DNA of 64,000 nucleotides, from contig CAZABH010000001.1 in the NCBI GenBank assembly GCA_964483585.1, positions 62,001 to 126,000 on the forward strand, read 5' to 3'. Within the stretch, counting starts at the first letter, position 1, and each line of letters begins with the position of its first letter. The position numbers and the translations under genes are program-made. Positions 46,053 through 54,718 of the stretch are shown one piece after another. This stretch comes from SZUA-430 sp964483585 (GTDB lineage Bacteria > Pseudomonadota > Alphaproteobacteria > Micropepsales > Micropepsaceae). Under the pieces are notes generated by a model that worked only from the letters and a program-made list of their open reading frames with translations, was not told the origin of the DNA and searched no databases.

Positions 46053-46267
46053 CAGGGGACCCCGCTCCAAAAAAGCCAAACCGCCCCATCGATCCGCGGC
46101 TTCTGGAAATTCTTGTATGCCCGGTCACCAAGGCGACACTGCGGTATGACGCCGAGAACCAGGAACTTGTCTCCATGTCAGCGCGCCTCGCCTACCCTAT
46201 TCGTGACGGCATCCCTGTGATGCTTGTCGACGAAGCGCGCGAACTCAGGGACGGAGAGCTGCGTTGA
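46049..46267 (+). CDS. Trm112-family small protein
   Basis: 72 residues, GTG start overlapping the LonN stop. The Trm112/YcaR signature is RPIDPRLLEILVCPVTKATL, then AYPIRDGIPVMLVDEAREL. Eukaryotic Trm112 activates several methyltransferases; bacterial members are small, soluble and of unsettled role. The paired zinc Cys of some members is reduced here to the single CPV cysteine. Confidence 0.9.
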   Translation: MTGDPAPKKPNRPIDPRLLEILVCPVTKATLRYDAENQELVSMSARLAYPIRDGIPVMLVDEARELRDGELR

Positions 46268-46629
46268 GCTTTCGGGATCCTTGGCCCCACGCACTGACCT
46301 ACAACAGAAGCAAACGCAGTCTTCGCGTAGAATTCGACGACGGCACCGTGTTCCATTTGCCTGCGGAATACCTGCGAGTCGAAAGCCCGAGCGCAGAGGT
46401 TCAAGGCCACGGATCGGGATCCAAACTATTGGTCTCCGGCAAACGAGCGGTATCGATAACTGCAATGGAGCCCGTGGGTCAGTACGCCGTGCGAATAATC
46501 TTTGATGACGGCCATGATACAGGCCTCTTCTCGTGGCGTTATCTGCACCAATTGGGTAACGAGCAGAACATGCGCTGGAACGATTACGAGAACCGGCTTC
46601 AATCAGCCGGCTTAGGCCGCGACGCCTGA
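46264..46629 (+). CDS. DUF971 (GBBH-like N-terminal) protein
   Basis: 121 residues, TTG start overlapping the Trm112 stop by 4 bases. The domain pattern is RSLRVEFDDGTVFHLPAEYLRVESPSAEVQG, then GQYAVRIIFDDGHDTGLFSWRYL and a final WNDYENRL. The same domain forms the N-terminus of gamma-butyrobetaine hydroxylase and is found alone beside Fe-S or protein-quality genes. Function unproven. The next gene starts inside its stop codon (TGATG). Confidence 0.9.
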   Translation: MSFRDPWPHALTYNRSKRSLRVEFDDGTVFHLPAEYLRVESPSAEVQGHGSGSKLLVSGKRAVSITAMEPVGQYAVRIIFDDGHDTGLFSWRYLHQLGNEQNMRWNDYENRLQSAGLGRDA

Positions 46630-47039
46630 TGCTGTCACGCGCACTCGCCGAATATTGGCATATCCTGCTTCTGGCAGCCGCCATGGTGTCATGGCGGCTT
46701 TGGGGACATCATGTATCGACCACCCTCAGGAAGATGGATCAGAGGAAACGCAGCGCTGAACTACAGGCCATGTACGATCGCGCCAACCCGAATTCTCACT
46801 TCAGGCAGTCGGTGGAGCAGATAAATGAGGACACGCCGCCCGTCTTACCTAACGCGGCAGATCCCGGAACATTTACCTGGTCTGGCATGAGCTTCCAGTC
46901 GCGAACCGAGGCAGAAGCCGCGCGCTGGCTTCATGTGTTGTCCGAGGCCCGGGACTTCTACCGGGACCTTGACCGCGAACTCGGCAACCGCATCGGTCGC
47001 AACAGGAACTCCGACACGATAGACGGCGGCAGACGGTGA
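46629..47039 (+). CDS. Hypothetical membrane-anchored protein
   Basis: 136 residues. An N-terminal helix (about residues 8-26, WHILLLAAAMVSWRLWG) is followed by a basic patch (LRKMDQRKRSAELQ), a variable linker, and a C-terminal segment with FQSRTEAEAARWLHVLSEARDFYRDLDRELG. No family recognised. It is the last member of the cnoX-lonN-trm112-DUF971 operon, whose genes overlap. It converges on ubiH-like with a 13-base gap. Confidence 0.6.
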   Translation: MLSRALAEYWHILLLAAAMVSWRLWGHHVSTTLRKMDQRKRSAELQAMYDRANPNSHFRQSVEQINEDTPPVLPNAADPGTFTWSGMSFQSRTEAEAARWLHVLSEARDFYRDLDRELGNRIGRNRNSDTIDGGRR

Positions 47040-47052
47040 GGAAATACCAACC

Positions 47053-48285
47053 TCACAGAGGTTCGCCGCGCAGCAGGCGCGGCATATGAAAGGCCTCTCC
47101 ACTAGCCTGACGCATGAATATGGATTTGAGGGGGGTAAGACTGTCCACCAGGTCAAGACCGAGACGGCGCAGTCCACGCAGAATGAGTGAGTCGTTTGCA
47201 AAAAGCCGATGGAGCGCATCCATCGACAAGGCTGAAATCGCATTGTCAACACGACGCCATGCGGCATAGTTCTGGAGATTATCTCGCATGCCAGGGTCAA
47301 GCCCGAGGCGTCGCGCTTCGACGATCGATTCGGCGATAGCCGCCACATCCCGAAGGCCGAGATTGAGCCCCTGCCCGGCCAGGGGATGAACGGCATGGGC
47401 CGCATCCCCGACCAAGGCGACACGATTCTGGACATAGCTGTCAGCGAGACACAGCGAAAGCGGATAAGACCAGCGCGGCCCTGCGAGCCGTGCCGGCCCC
47501 AGATGATCACCGAATCGGCGCAGGACCTCCGACGCGAAAGCTTCGGTTGGCAGCGCCATCACAAGCCGAGCGACATCCTCTTTCTCGCTCCAGACAATCG
47601 AAGACCGGTTTCCTTTCATGGGAAGGATGGCAAAGGGTCCCCCTTCCAGGAAGAGTTGCCGTGCCACGCCACCATGAGGCAGGTCATGATCAACCGTCGC
47701 AACGATCCCGGCTTGCTCATAGCTCCATCCACGCGTGGTGATGCCACACAGTTCCCGCACGCGCGAGTCTCGGCCATCAGCTGCAACGCAGAGACGCGCG
47801 ACAACGGTGCTTCCGTCGTCAGCCCGCACCGTAATGGACCGGCTTGCCGGTTCCAGCGAAGTTACGCGAGCAGGCGCCATGACACGCAAGGCGTCTAAAT
47901 GCTTGACCGACGCCTCAAGGGCCCTCCGAAAGTGCCGGTTCTCGACCATATGCGCCAATGGAGCAGTGCCGATGTCACGATGATCGAAGTGCAGCATCGC
48001 AGACGACGCTCCACTCTGCACGGTTCCATCACCGACAACGATATCGAGAACAGGCTCGGCATGAACCTCGAGCCCCTTCCAGACGGACAAAGCTTCGAGC
48101 ATCCGCCGGGACGCTGGCGCCAGGGAACTCACCCGCCCATCGAAGTTGTCCACGCGCAGCGCCGAAGGATCAGCAGCCTCTATGACAACGGTTTCAACGC
48201 CCGAGCGCGCGAGTGCAATCCCCAGCGTAAGGCCGATCATGCCCCCGCCGGCAATAACAACATCGCATGTCGCTTTGCAGATCAT
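47053..48285 (-). CDS. UbiH/UbiF/Coq6-family FAD monooxygenase
   Basis: 410 residues. FAD motifs: VVIAGGGMIGLTLGIALARSG at the N-terminus, CVAADGRDSRVRELC near 165-180 and the C-terminal GDAAHAVHPLAGQGLNLGLRD near 285-305. These match flavin hydroxylases of ubiquinone synthesis (UbiH, UbiF, UbiI, UbiL), active at the cytosolic face of the inner membrane. Which ring position it hydroxylates cannot be decided by sequence reading. It converges with the cnoX operon and diverges from glnK. Confidence 0.9.
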   Translation of the reverse strand: MICKATCDVVIAGGGMIGLTLGIALARSGVETVVIEAADPSALRVDNFDGRVSSLAPASRRMLEALSVWKGLEVHAEPVLDIVVGDGTVQSGASSAMLHFDHRDIGTAPLAHMVENRHFRRALEASVKHLDALRVMAPARVTSLEPASRSITVRADDGSTVVARLCVAADGRDSRVRELCGITTRGWSYEQAGIVATVDHDLPHGGVARQLFLEGGPFAILPMKGNRSSIVWSEKEDVARLVMALPTEAFASEVLRRFGDHLGPARLAGPRWSYPLSLCLADSYVQNRVALVGDAAHAVHPLAGQGLNLGLRDVAAIAESIVEARRLGLDPGMRDNLQNYAAWRRVDNAISALSMDALHRLFANDSLILRGLRRLGLDLVDSLTPLKSIFMRQASGEAFHMPRLLRGEPL

Positions 48286-48463
48286 GCAGCAATCTTATAG
48301 GCACTCGCCCGCCTCCAACCAATCAAAGACGGGTGCGACGAAGAGGTTAACTGCCCAAATTGTCGGCAACCTGTCCATCTGCATGCCGCCAGAACAAGCA
48401 ATACAGGCCGCATGAATCGCGGGAACATGCGCGCATCGAAACCTCTAGGCAAGGCACAGGACG

Positions 48464-48802
48464 ATGAAGCTGATCACTGCGGTAATTAAGCCCTTCAAGC
48501 TGGACGAGGTGCGCGAGGCCCTGGTCGCCATGGGCGTGGAAGGTCTGACTGTCACCGAAGCGAAGGGTTTCGGACGCCAGAAAGGGCATCGAGAGATATA
48601 CCGCGGCGCTGAATACGCCGTGAGTTTCGTCCCAAAACTCAAGATCGAGGTCGCTGTCAGGTCCGACCAGGCCGACGCAGTCATTCAATGCATCACCAGT
48701 CACGCCCGCACCGGCCAGATCGGTGATGGAAAGATTTTCGTCACGCCCGTCGAGCATGTCGTCCGTATCCGAACGGGCGAGACCGACGCGAACGCACTCT
48801 AG
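48464..48802 (+). CDS. glnK: P-II nitrogen regulatory protein GlnK
   Basis: 112 residues, the canonical length. The T-loop contains GHREIYRGAEYAVSFVPK with the uridylylation site Tyr51; the B-loop is TGQIGDGKIFV. P-II senses 2-oxoglutarate, ATP/ADP and glutamine, and GlnK specifically docks on AmtB to block ammonium uptake. It is followed by amtB 24 bases downstream. No sigma-54 or NtrC site could be confirmed in the 178-base region upstream. Confidence 0.96.
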   Translation: MKLITAVIKPFKLDEVREALVAMGVEGLTVTEAKGFGRQKGHREIYRGAEYAVSFVPKLKIEVAVRSDQADAVIQCITSHARTGQIGDGKIFVTPVEHVVRIRTGETDANAL

Positions 48803-48826
48803 CTTGAAATAAAGGGAACACTGACC

Positions 48827-50203
48827 ATGAACTGGACTCGAAAGCTTGAGGCAGCAATTGCCTCGTCCTTCATTACGGCCATGTGCATCAAAACCGCACT
48901 CGCCGATGTCGCGCCACCACCAACGCCAGAAGCGGCAGAGGCCACAGCCCCCGCGTTGCCGGCTCACGCAGCCGCGCTCGCGCTGGACTCAGGTGACACT
49001 GCCTGGATGCTGACAGCAACAGCTCTCGTCTTGATGATGACCATACCTGGCCTTGCCCTATTCTATGGCGGGATGGTGCGAAAGAAGAACATCCTCGCAA
49101 CCGCAGCACAAAGCTTCGCAGTCGCAGCCCTTGTAACCGTGCTCTGGGCTATCGTTGGCTACTCGCTCGCGTTCACGAATGGTGGCGACAGCCAGCATCT
49201 GATCGGAGGAACAGATAGGATTCTGCTCGCAGGAATGGGGAACGAGGTTGCTCACAGTCTGGCCACTTCCATACCTGAATCGGTCTTCATGACCTTTCAG
49301 ATGACGTTTGCGATCATAACCCCGGCTCTGATCTGCGGAGCTTTCGCTGACCGCATGAAATTTTCCTCCATGATGGTCTTCATGGGAGTTTGGGTCCTCC
49401 TTGTCTATTGTCCGGTGGCTCACTGGATCTGGGGCGGCGGCTTTTTGGGCGGCAAGGGTGTTCTCGACTTCGCTGGCGGAACGGTCGTTCACCTGAACGC
49501 TGGCATCGCCGGTCTCGTCTGCGCGATCGTTCTGGGCAAGCGCATCGGCTACGGACAGGAAAACATGGCACCGCACAACCTGCTCTATGCGCTGATCGGC
49601 GCATCACTGCTGTGGGTTGGCTGGTTTGGTTTTAACGCAGGCTCTGCAGTCGCAGCGAACGCCCTCGCGGGAATTGCCATGGCCAATACCCAGATCGCCA
49701 CTGCCGCAGCCGCTTTATCATGGATGATCGTTGAATGGATTATCCAGAAAAAGCCCAGCGTACTTGGCATGCTCTCGGGTGCCGTCGCTGGCCTTGTGGC
49801 AATTACGCCTGCCGCTGGCTTCGTCGAGCCCTCCGGCGCAATCGTGATAGGACTCATTTCAGGAGCCGTCTGTTACGCCGGCGCGGTATGGTTGAAGCAT
49901 AAACTGGGATATGACGACTCTCTTGATGCGTTTGGCGTGCACGGAATTGGCGGCGCAGTGGGCGCACTGCTTACTGGTGTCTTCGCTGTCTCATCCATCA
50001 ACAGTCTCGGAAGCGGAGCCATTGATGGCAATCCGGGACAGATCGTAACACAACTTGAAGGGTTGCTCTTCGCTGGGCTGTACTGCGCAGTTGTGACCTT
50101 CGTCATCCTCAAGGTAATCGACGCAACGATGGGATTACGCGTTTCCGCAGAGGATGAACGCGAAGGGCTGGATCTCACGCAACACGGCGAGAGAATTCAC
50201 TGA
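48827..50203 (+). CDS. amtB: Ammonium transporter AmtB
   Basis: 458 residues. A signal-like N-terminus ends near ALADVAPPP, and then eleven membrane helices begin with MTIPGLALFYGGMVRKKN. The pore twin histidines are in AGGTVVHLNAGIAGLVC and the later FGVHGIGGAVGALLTG. It forms trimers that conduct ammonium/ammonia and binds GlnK when nitrogen is plentiful. A hairpin terminator follows. Confidence 0.95.
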   Translation: MNWTRKLEAAIASSFITAMCIKTALADVAPPPTPEAAEATAPALPAHAAALALDSGDTAWMLTATALVLMMTIPGLALFYGGMVRKKNILATAAQSFAVAALVTVLWAIVGYSLAFTNGGDSQHLIGGTDRILLAGMGNEVAHSLATSIPESVFMTFQMTFAIITPALICGAFADRMKFSSMMVFMGVWVLLVYCPVAHWIWGGGFLGGKGVLDFAGGTVVHLNAGIAGLVCAIVLGKRIGYGQENMAPHNLLYALIGASLLWVGWFGFNAGSAVAANALAGIAMANTQIATAAAALSWMIVEWIIQKKPSVLGMLSGAVAGLVAITPAAGFVEPSGAIVIGLISGAVCYAGAVWLKHKLGYDDSLDAFGVHGIGGAVGALLTGVFAVSSINSLGSGAIDGNPGQIVTQLEGLLFAGLYCAVVTFVILKVIDATMGLRVSAEDEREGLDLTQHGERIH

Positions 50204-50215
50204 CGCTGCGGCGCG

Positions 50216-50247
50216 AGAGGCACTTTGGCGAAAGCCAGGGTGCCTCT
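50216..50247 (+). terminator. Hairpin after amtB
   Basis: The outer arms AGAGGCAC (50216-50223) and GTGCCTCT (50240-50247) pair perfectly. An inner stem TGGC-GAAA-GCCA with a GAAA tetraloop caps it. It is followed by ATATTT rather than a full T-run, so termination may be partial. It lies 13 bases after the amtB stop. Confidence 0.6.
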
Positions 50248-50249
50248 AT

Positions 50250-50284
50250 ATTTGCAAATCGCGAGAAAGTTGCGATTTGCAAAT
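50250..50284. promoter_or_regulatory. Tandem ATTTGCAAAT palindromes in a 13-bp inverted repeat at the aminotransferase start
   Basis: ATTTGCAAATCGC (50250-50262) and GCGATTTGCAAAT (50272-50284) are perfect inverted repeats around a 9-base loop. Each arm also contains the self-complementary 10-mer ATTTGCAAAT, with centres 25 bases apart. The second arm includes the first two bases (AT) of the downstream start codon at 50283. It may be an operator, an RNA hairpin, or both. Confidence 0.55.
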
Positions 50285-51455
50285 GTCACATACCCCACAA
50301 CAGACACAATCGCCATTCACGAGACTGAGCAGCTTGCTCGAGGGGATCCCGCCAGGCCTCCCCCCGATCAACATGCATGTCGGTGAACCCCAACACCAAA
50401 TCCCCGACTTCGTGGGCCCCACACTGGCAGCTCACCTGCAGCAGTTCGGAAAATACCCACCAATTATGGGTCCGGATAACCTGCGCATCACGATTGCCAG
50501 CTGGCTTAAGCGCCGCTTTCAACTGACGGGTGATCTCGACCATCAGTCTATGATCCTCCCACTGGTTGGAACACGTGAAGGCCTCTTCAGCGCGGCCTTT
50601 GTCGCCACGGAACGAAAACGGGTCGCAGGTCGCCCCGCCATTCTCATCCCCAACCCGTTCTATCAGTGCTACGCAGCAGCAGCGTCATCCGCAGGCGCAG
50701 ATCCAGTACTTGTGAACGCAACCAGTGACACCGGTTTCCTGCCTGATTTCGCAAGCCTACCACCCGACTTGCTTGCACGAACCGCTGCAATCTACATGTG
50801 CTCACCTTCCAATCCCGAGGGCGCAGCAGCAAATCCGGAATACTGGCGAACACTCTTCGCGATGGCAGACCAGTATGACTTCACGGTATTCGCGGACGAA
50901 TGCTACTCTGAGATCTATTTTAACAAACCACCCGTTGGCGCCCTTTCCATACGCGAAGAAACCTCCCGAACCTTCGAGAGGCTTGTGGTCTTTCACTCTC
51001 TGTCCAAGCGCTCGAGCCTCGCCGGCCTCAGATCCGGGTTCGTTGCCGGTGACGCGCGCTTCATGTCTCAGTTCAGGGAATTCAGGAACGTCGTCGGTCC
51101 ACAACTCCCGCTCCCCATAGCCGCGGTGTCGCAGATTGCGTGGGCAGACGAGAGGCACGTGGATGAAAACAGAACCATGTACAGAGACAAATTCGCGATC
51201 GCACGCGCGCGCTTGTCCAACCGGTTGGCGTTTCGCATGCCGGATGGTGGTTTCTTCTTGTGGCTCGACGTGGGCGACGGCGCAGAGACCGCAAAACGCC
51301 TGTGGCGTGACGCCGGAGTGAAAGTTCTGCCGGGAGAGTACCTTTCAAGGGACACGCCATCAGGAAACCCAGGAAAATGCTTCATTCGCGTTGCACTGGT
51401 TAACGACTTTGCAACGACAGATGAGGCACTTGATAGACTTGCAAAAACTCTTTGA
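50283..51455 (+). CDS. dapC: Class I/II aminotransferase, succinyldiaminopimelate transaminase-like
   Basis: 390 residues from ATG 50283; an extension into the amtB end is rejected. Fold-type I landmarks: INMHVGEPQHQIPDFV, LPLVGTREGLFSAAFVA (the 'GTREGLF' typical of DapC), YMCSPSNPEGAAANPEYW, FADECYSEIYFNKPP, and the PLP Lys in FHSLSKRSSLAGLRSGFVAG. It is expected to make N-succinyl-LL-2,6-diaminopimelate for lysine and cell wall. No Shine-Dalgarno sequence stands at normal distance; the start lies inside an inverted repeat. In many Alphaproteobacteria this gene precedes ftsK, as here. Confidence 0.82.
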   Translation: MSHTPQQTQSPFTRLSSLLEGIPPGLPPINMHVGEPQHQIPDFVGPTLAAHLQQFGKYPPIMGPDNLRITIASWLKRRFQLTGDLDHQSMILPLVGTREGLFSAAFVATERKRVAGRPAILIPNPFYQCYAAAASSAGADPVLVNATSDTGFLPDFASLPPDLLARTAAIYMCSPSNPEGAAANPEYWRTLFAMADQYDFTVFADECYSEIYFNKPPVGALSIREETSRTFERLVVFHSLSKRSSLAGLRSGFVAGDARFMSQFREFRNVVGPQLPLPIAAVSQIAWADERHVDENRTMYRDKFAIARARLSNRLAFRMPDGGFFLWLDVGDGAETAKRLWRDAGVKVLPGEYLSRDTPSGNPGKCFIRVALVNDFATTDEALDRLAKTL

Positions 51456-51505
51456 AGGCGTGTTGGGCGAAAGCATCGACCAGACACATCGAGGTACGAA
51501 TACAA

Positions 51506-53920
51506 ATGGGTCAATTTAATCCTGCCTCCAGGGCGTTCGCATCCTTTGAACGGATCCCACTTCTGCCGGAGCAATGGACTGGATGGAGGAATGCCTTGGC
51601 GATCATGGCGCGCAGGCTTTCTATCCGCTTGCTGGGCGTCTCACTCATGATCTTCGCAATGGGATGCGCCATCGCCCTCCTGACCCACGACGCAAACGAC
51701 CCAAGCTGGAACAACGCCAGTGCCGAGCAAATTCAAAACGCCCTCGGTGCTTGGGGTGCAACGACGGCCGACATTCTGTTCCAGTCGATAGGGATCACCA
51801 GCGTCATAGCAATTGTGCCCCCCCTGCTGTGGGGAATATGGCTTGTCGATGGTCGGGTTCGTCTCAGGCTGCCATCAAGAATGGTCTGCTGGTTTCTCTC
51901 CATCGTGGCACTTGCCACCAGCGCAGGCCTTCTCCCTGCCCAGCTTTTTGCCGACCAGCCGGCTGCAACCGGAGGGGCAATCGGAGATGCCCTCTTCAAG
52001 ACAATCTCATCATCGATTGCCTCGATAGGACTTCCGACCCCCGAGATCCTCACAGGAATGTTCGCAGGTGTCTCGGGCTCCATGCTCATGGCATGGGCCA
52101 TCGGACTGAACCCCTTCAAGGTCACGATGCCCGCACTTCCACTCCAGGCAGGAATCGAAGCGCTATCGGGCGTCCTGGTGAGGCTGAGGGATCGTATGGC
52201 TTCACACCTTCAGGGCTATGGCGGGTCGGAACGTGTCGAGCCGAGGATCGCCATCCTATCCGATCCTGAACCTTCCGAAGACATCGACGATGAACTTCCG
52301 GTCATATCACAGCCATCCCGCGAACTGCGCGTCACCCGCATGAACCCTGCCCGGCAGGCAGCTCTTGAGCAGCGCACCGCCGCAGCAAGCGTCCGATTTT
52401 CATCGAAATCCGAGTATGAACTTCCATCGCTCACCCTGCTCAAGCAAAACAAGGGTGGCCAGGGCGTGAAGGAATCCGATGAGACGCTTGAGCAGAACGC
52501 GCGCATGCTCGAAAGTGTGCTCGCCGACTTCGGTGTGCGCGGCCAGATCATCCAGGTTCTGCCCGGTCCTGTGGTCACGCTTTACGAGTTCGAACCCGCC
52601 GCCGGCGTGAAGGGCAGCAGGGTCATCTCGCTTGCCGACGATATTGCTCGCTCCATGAGTGCAGTCTCCGCCCGTGTGGCCGTTGTACCAGGCAAGAACG
52701 TAATCGGCATTGAGTTGCCAACACAGCGCCGCGAGAAGGTACTTCTTCGGGATCTGCTCTCAACCGCAGAATATGAGAGCGACGCCGTAGACCTCGTACT
52801 TGCTCTGGGCAAGAACATCGGTGGCGAGCCCGTGGTCACCGACCTTGCCCGTATGCCCCATCTTCTGATTGCCGGAACAACCGGATCAGGCAAGTCTGTG
52901 GCGATCAACACGATGATCCTCTCATTGCTCTATCGGCTGTCGCCCGATCAGTGCAAGTTGCTCATGATCGACCCGAAGGTTCTGGAGCTGTCCGCCTACG
53001 ATGGAATCCCCCACCTGCTCGCACCCGTCGTGACGGATCCAAAAAAGGCAATCGTTGCGCTCAAATGGACTGTCCGCGAGATGGAGGACAGATACCGCCG
53101 AATGCAGAAGCTGGGCGCCAAGAACATCAAGGGTTATAACGAACGCGTCGCAAGAGCCAAGGCGAAGGGCGAAACCCTGAAGCGAACGGTTCAGACGGGC
53201 TTCGACAGCCAGACCGGCGAGCCACTCTACGAAGAGGAAACGCTGCCCCTCGACCACATGCCCTACATTGTGGTTATCATCGACGAAATGGCCGATCTGA
53301 TGATGGTCGCGGGCAAGGACATCGAAGCAGCCGTCCAGCGCCTTGCGCAGATGGCACGTGCATCAGGCATACACATTATCACGGCAACCCAACGGCCATC
53401 GGTGGACGTCATCACGGGAACGATCAAGGCGAACTTCCCGACACGCATTTCCTTCCAGGTGACATCCAAGATCGATAGTCGCACTATCCTCGGCGAACAA
53501 GGCGCCGAACAGCTATTGGGACAGGGTGACATGCTATTGATGGAGGGTGGCGGGCGCATCCGACGTGTCCACGGTCCATTTGTGTCCGACGACGAAGTCG
53601 AAGCAGTCGTAAACCACCTCAAGGCACAGGGCGAACCCTCCTACCTCGACGCGATCACCGAGGAACCTGAGGAGTCAGAGCCAGCCAACCTGTTCGATGG
53701 CGAGGGTGAAGGCAGCGGCGATGATCTCTACGATCAGGCCGTCGCCATTATCGCTCGCGATCGGAAAGTATCGACTTCCTACATTCAGAGACGCCTGCAG
53801 ATCGGCTACAACCGCGCAGCACGCATCATCGAGAAGATGGAAGAAGAAGGTGTCATCTCCTCACCCAATCACGCAGGCAAGCGAGAGATCCTGGTGGGCG
53901 ATCACTCCGGAGCTGGCTGA
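51506..53920 (+). CDS. ftsK: DNA translocase FtsK
   Basis: 804 residues from ATG 51506; an upstream TTG at 51452 or ATG at 51605 are alternatives. An N-terminal block of about four membrane helices (res 30-220) is followed by a short linker and the RecA-like motor: GTTGSGKSVAINTMILSLLY (Walker A) and YIVVIIDEMADLMMVAGKD (Walker B). The C-terminal gamma winged helix reads VSTSYIQRRLQIGYNRAARIIEKMEEEG and binds KOPS. It moves chromosome termini through the division septum and activates XerCD at dif. Confidence 0.94.
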   Translation: MGQFNPASRAFASFERIPLLPEQWTGWRNALAIMARRLSIRLLGVSLMIFAMGCAIALLTHDANDPSWNNASAEQIQNALGAWGATTADILFQSIGITSVIAIVPPLLWGIWLVDGRVRLRLPSRMVCWFLSIVALATSAGLLPAQLFADQPAATGGAIGDALFKTISSSIASIGLPTPEILTGMFAGVSGSMLMAWAIGLNPFKVTMPALPLQAGIEALSGVLVRLRDRMASHLQGYGGSERVEPRIAILSDPEPSEDIDDELPVISQPSRELRVTRMNPARQAALEQRTAAASVRFSSKSEYELPSLTLLKQNKGGQGVKESDETLEQNARMLESVLADFGVRGQIIQVLPGPVVTLYEFEPAAGVKGSRVISLADDIARSMSAVSARVAVVPGKNVIGIELPTQRREKVLLRDLLSTAEYESDAVDLVLALGKNIGGEPVVTDLARMPHLLIAGTTGSGKSVAINTMILSLLYRLSPDQCKLLMIDPKVLELSAYDGIPHLLAPVVTDPKKAIVALKWTVREMEDRYRRMQKLGAKNIKGYNERVARAKAKGETLKRTVQTGFDSQTGEPLYEEETLPLDHMPYIVVIIDEMADLMMVAGKDIEAAVQRLAQMARASGIHIITATQRPSVDVITGTIKANFPTRISFQVTSKIDSRTILGEQGAEQLLGQGDMLLMEGGGRIRRVHGPFVSDDEVEAVVNHLKAQGEPSYLDAITEEPEESEPANLFDGEGEGSGDDLYDQAVAIIARDRKVSTSYIQRRLQIGYNRAARIIEKMEEEGVISSPNHAGKREILVGDHSGAG

Positions 53921-53931
53921 GCGAGCGCCTC

Positions 53932-54564
53932 TCACCTCGAGCCGGACGCGTTCGGTGCCTGCGAGGCATCGAACGCCTTCTCAAGGCCGCGGATCAAATC
54001 CGAGGGCCAGCCAACATCGGATGATGCAGACAGTCCCAAGACCACAACGACATCCGCAAATTCCCGGCTCGCCCGACTGAACATCTCACGCGACTGCGGC
54101 ACGCGACGCTCGGCTGACGCAAAGACGATATCCTCGGGATGAGCAGCTTCATGCGCCCAATCTCGAATGGCGCGCAGGCTGCGGATATAGTCATTGATCT
54201 CTCGCGAGATCGCAGCGGTCAAAGCATATCCGAACAGGCCCGTCATGGCAGGAACAGCCCTGAAGCTATGGTCCAGCACGTCGGCGGCCCTGACCCGGGA
54301 CGGCCCCTCCGGAGAATTGAGGAACCGCGAGAGCGCATCCCCAAACTCCATGTGAAGCAGCATCAGTTCCTGACCAAGGTTCTGCCGCGCAGGACGCCAG
54401 CGCGAGTTCTGACGCATATCGATGACAAATGGTACCAGCACCGAAAGAATGATGGCTCCGATCACGAAGCCGCCCACCTCGACGATGGCGTTGAGGACGA
54501 AATCCTCCCTGAAGCCCCAGGGACCACCAGGATCAAGCACAAGGTCTTTCAAGGAACCGGTCAT
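53932..54564 (-). CDS. Hypothetical membrane protein
   Basis: 210 residues from ATG 54564, chosen because GGGAG lies about 9 bases upstream; an ATG at 54597 is possible. One membrane helix (FVIGAIILSVLVPFVIDM, about 35-52) is followed by helical soluble sequence with RWRPARQNLGQELMLLHMEF and an Ala/Ser-rich C-terminus. No family recognised. It converges on ftsK and diverges from lolA with about 150 bases between starts. Confidence 0.6.
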   Translation of the reverse strand: MTGSLKDLVLDPGGPWGFREDFVLNAIVEVGGFVIGAIILSVLVPFVIDMRQNSRWRPARQNLGQELMLLHMEFGDALSRFLNSPEGPSRVRAADVLDHSFRAVPAMTGLFGYALTAAISREINDYIRSLRAIRDWAHEAAHPEDIVFASAERRVPQSREMFSRASREFADVVVVLGLSASSDVGWPSDLIRGLEKAFDASQAPNASGSR

Positions 54565-54718
54565 TGATCTCTCCCGCACCGCGATCATGTCCTGCAATTA
54601 ATGCAGAAACTGCAGCAAACGCCTTATGGACGCGCCGGGCAAGCAGCGTTTATCCTTCCTTTTGACAAACTTCAGGCTTAGGAAGCCGCCAGCAAGAACA
54701 AGCGTGGCACAAAGGCAA

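Noticed and set aside
48286..48463. Possible sigma-54/NtrC promoter before glnK
   Set aside because: No TGGCAC-N5-TTGC-like element could be confirmed on the plus strand.
49058..49576. 172-codon minus-strand frame opposite amtB
   Set aside because: Shadow of the membrane-helix codons; polar His-rich product.
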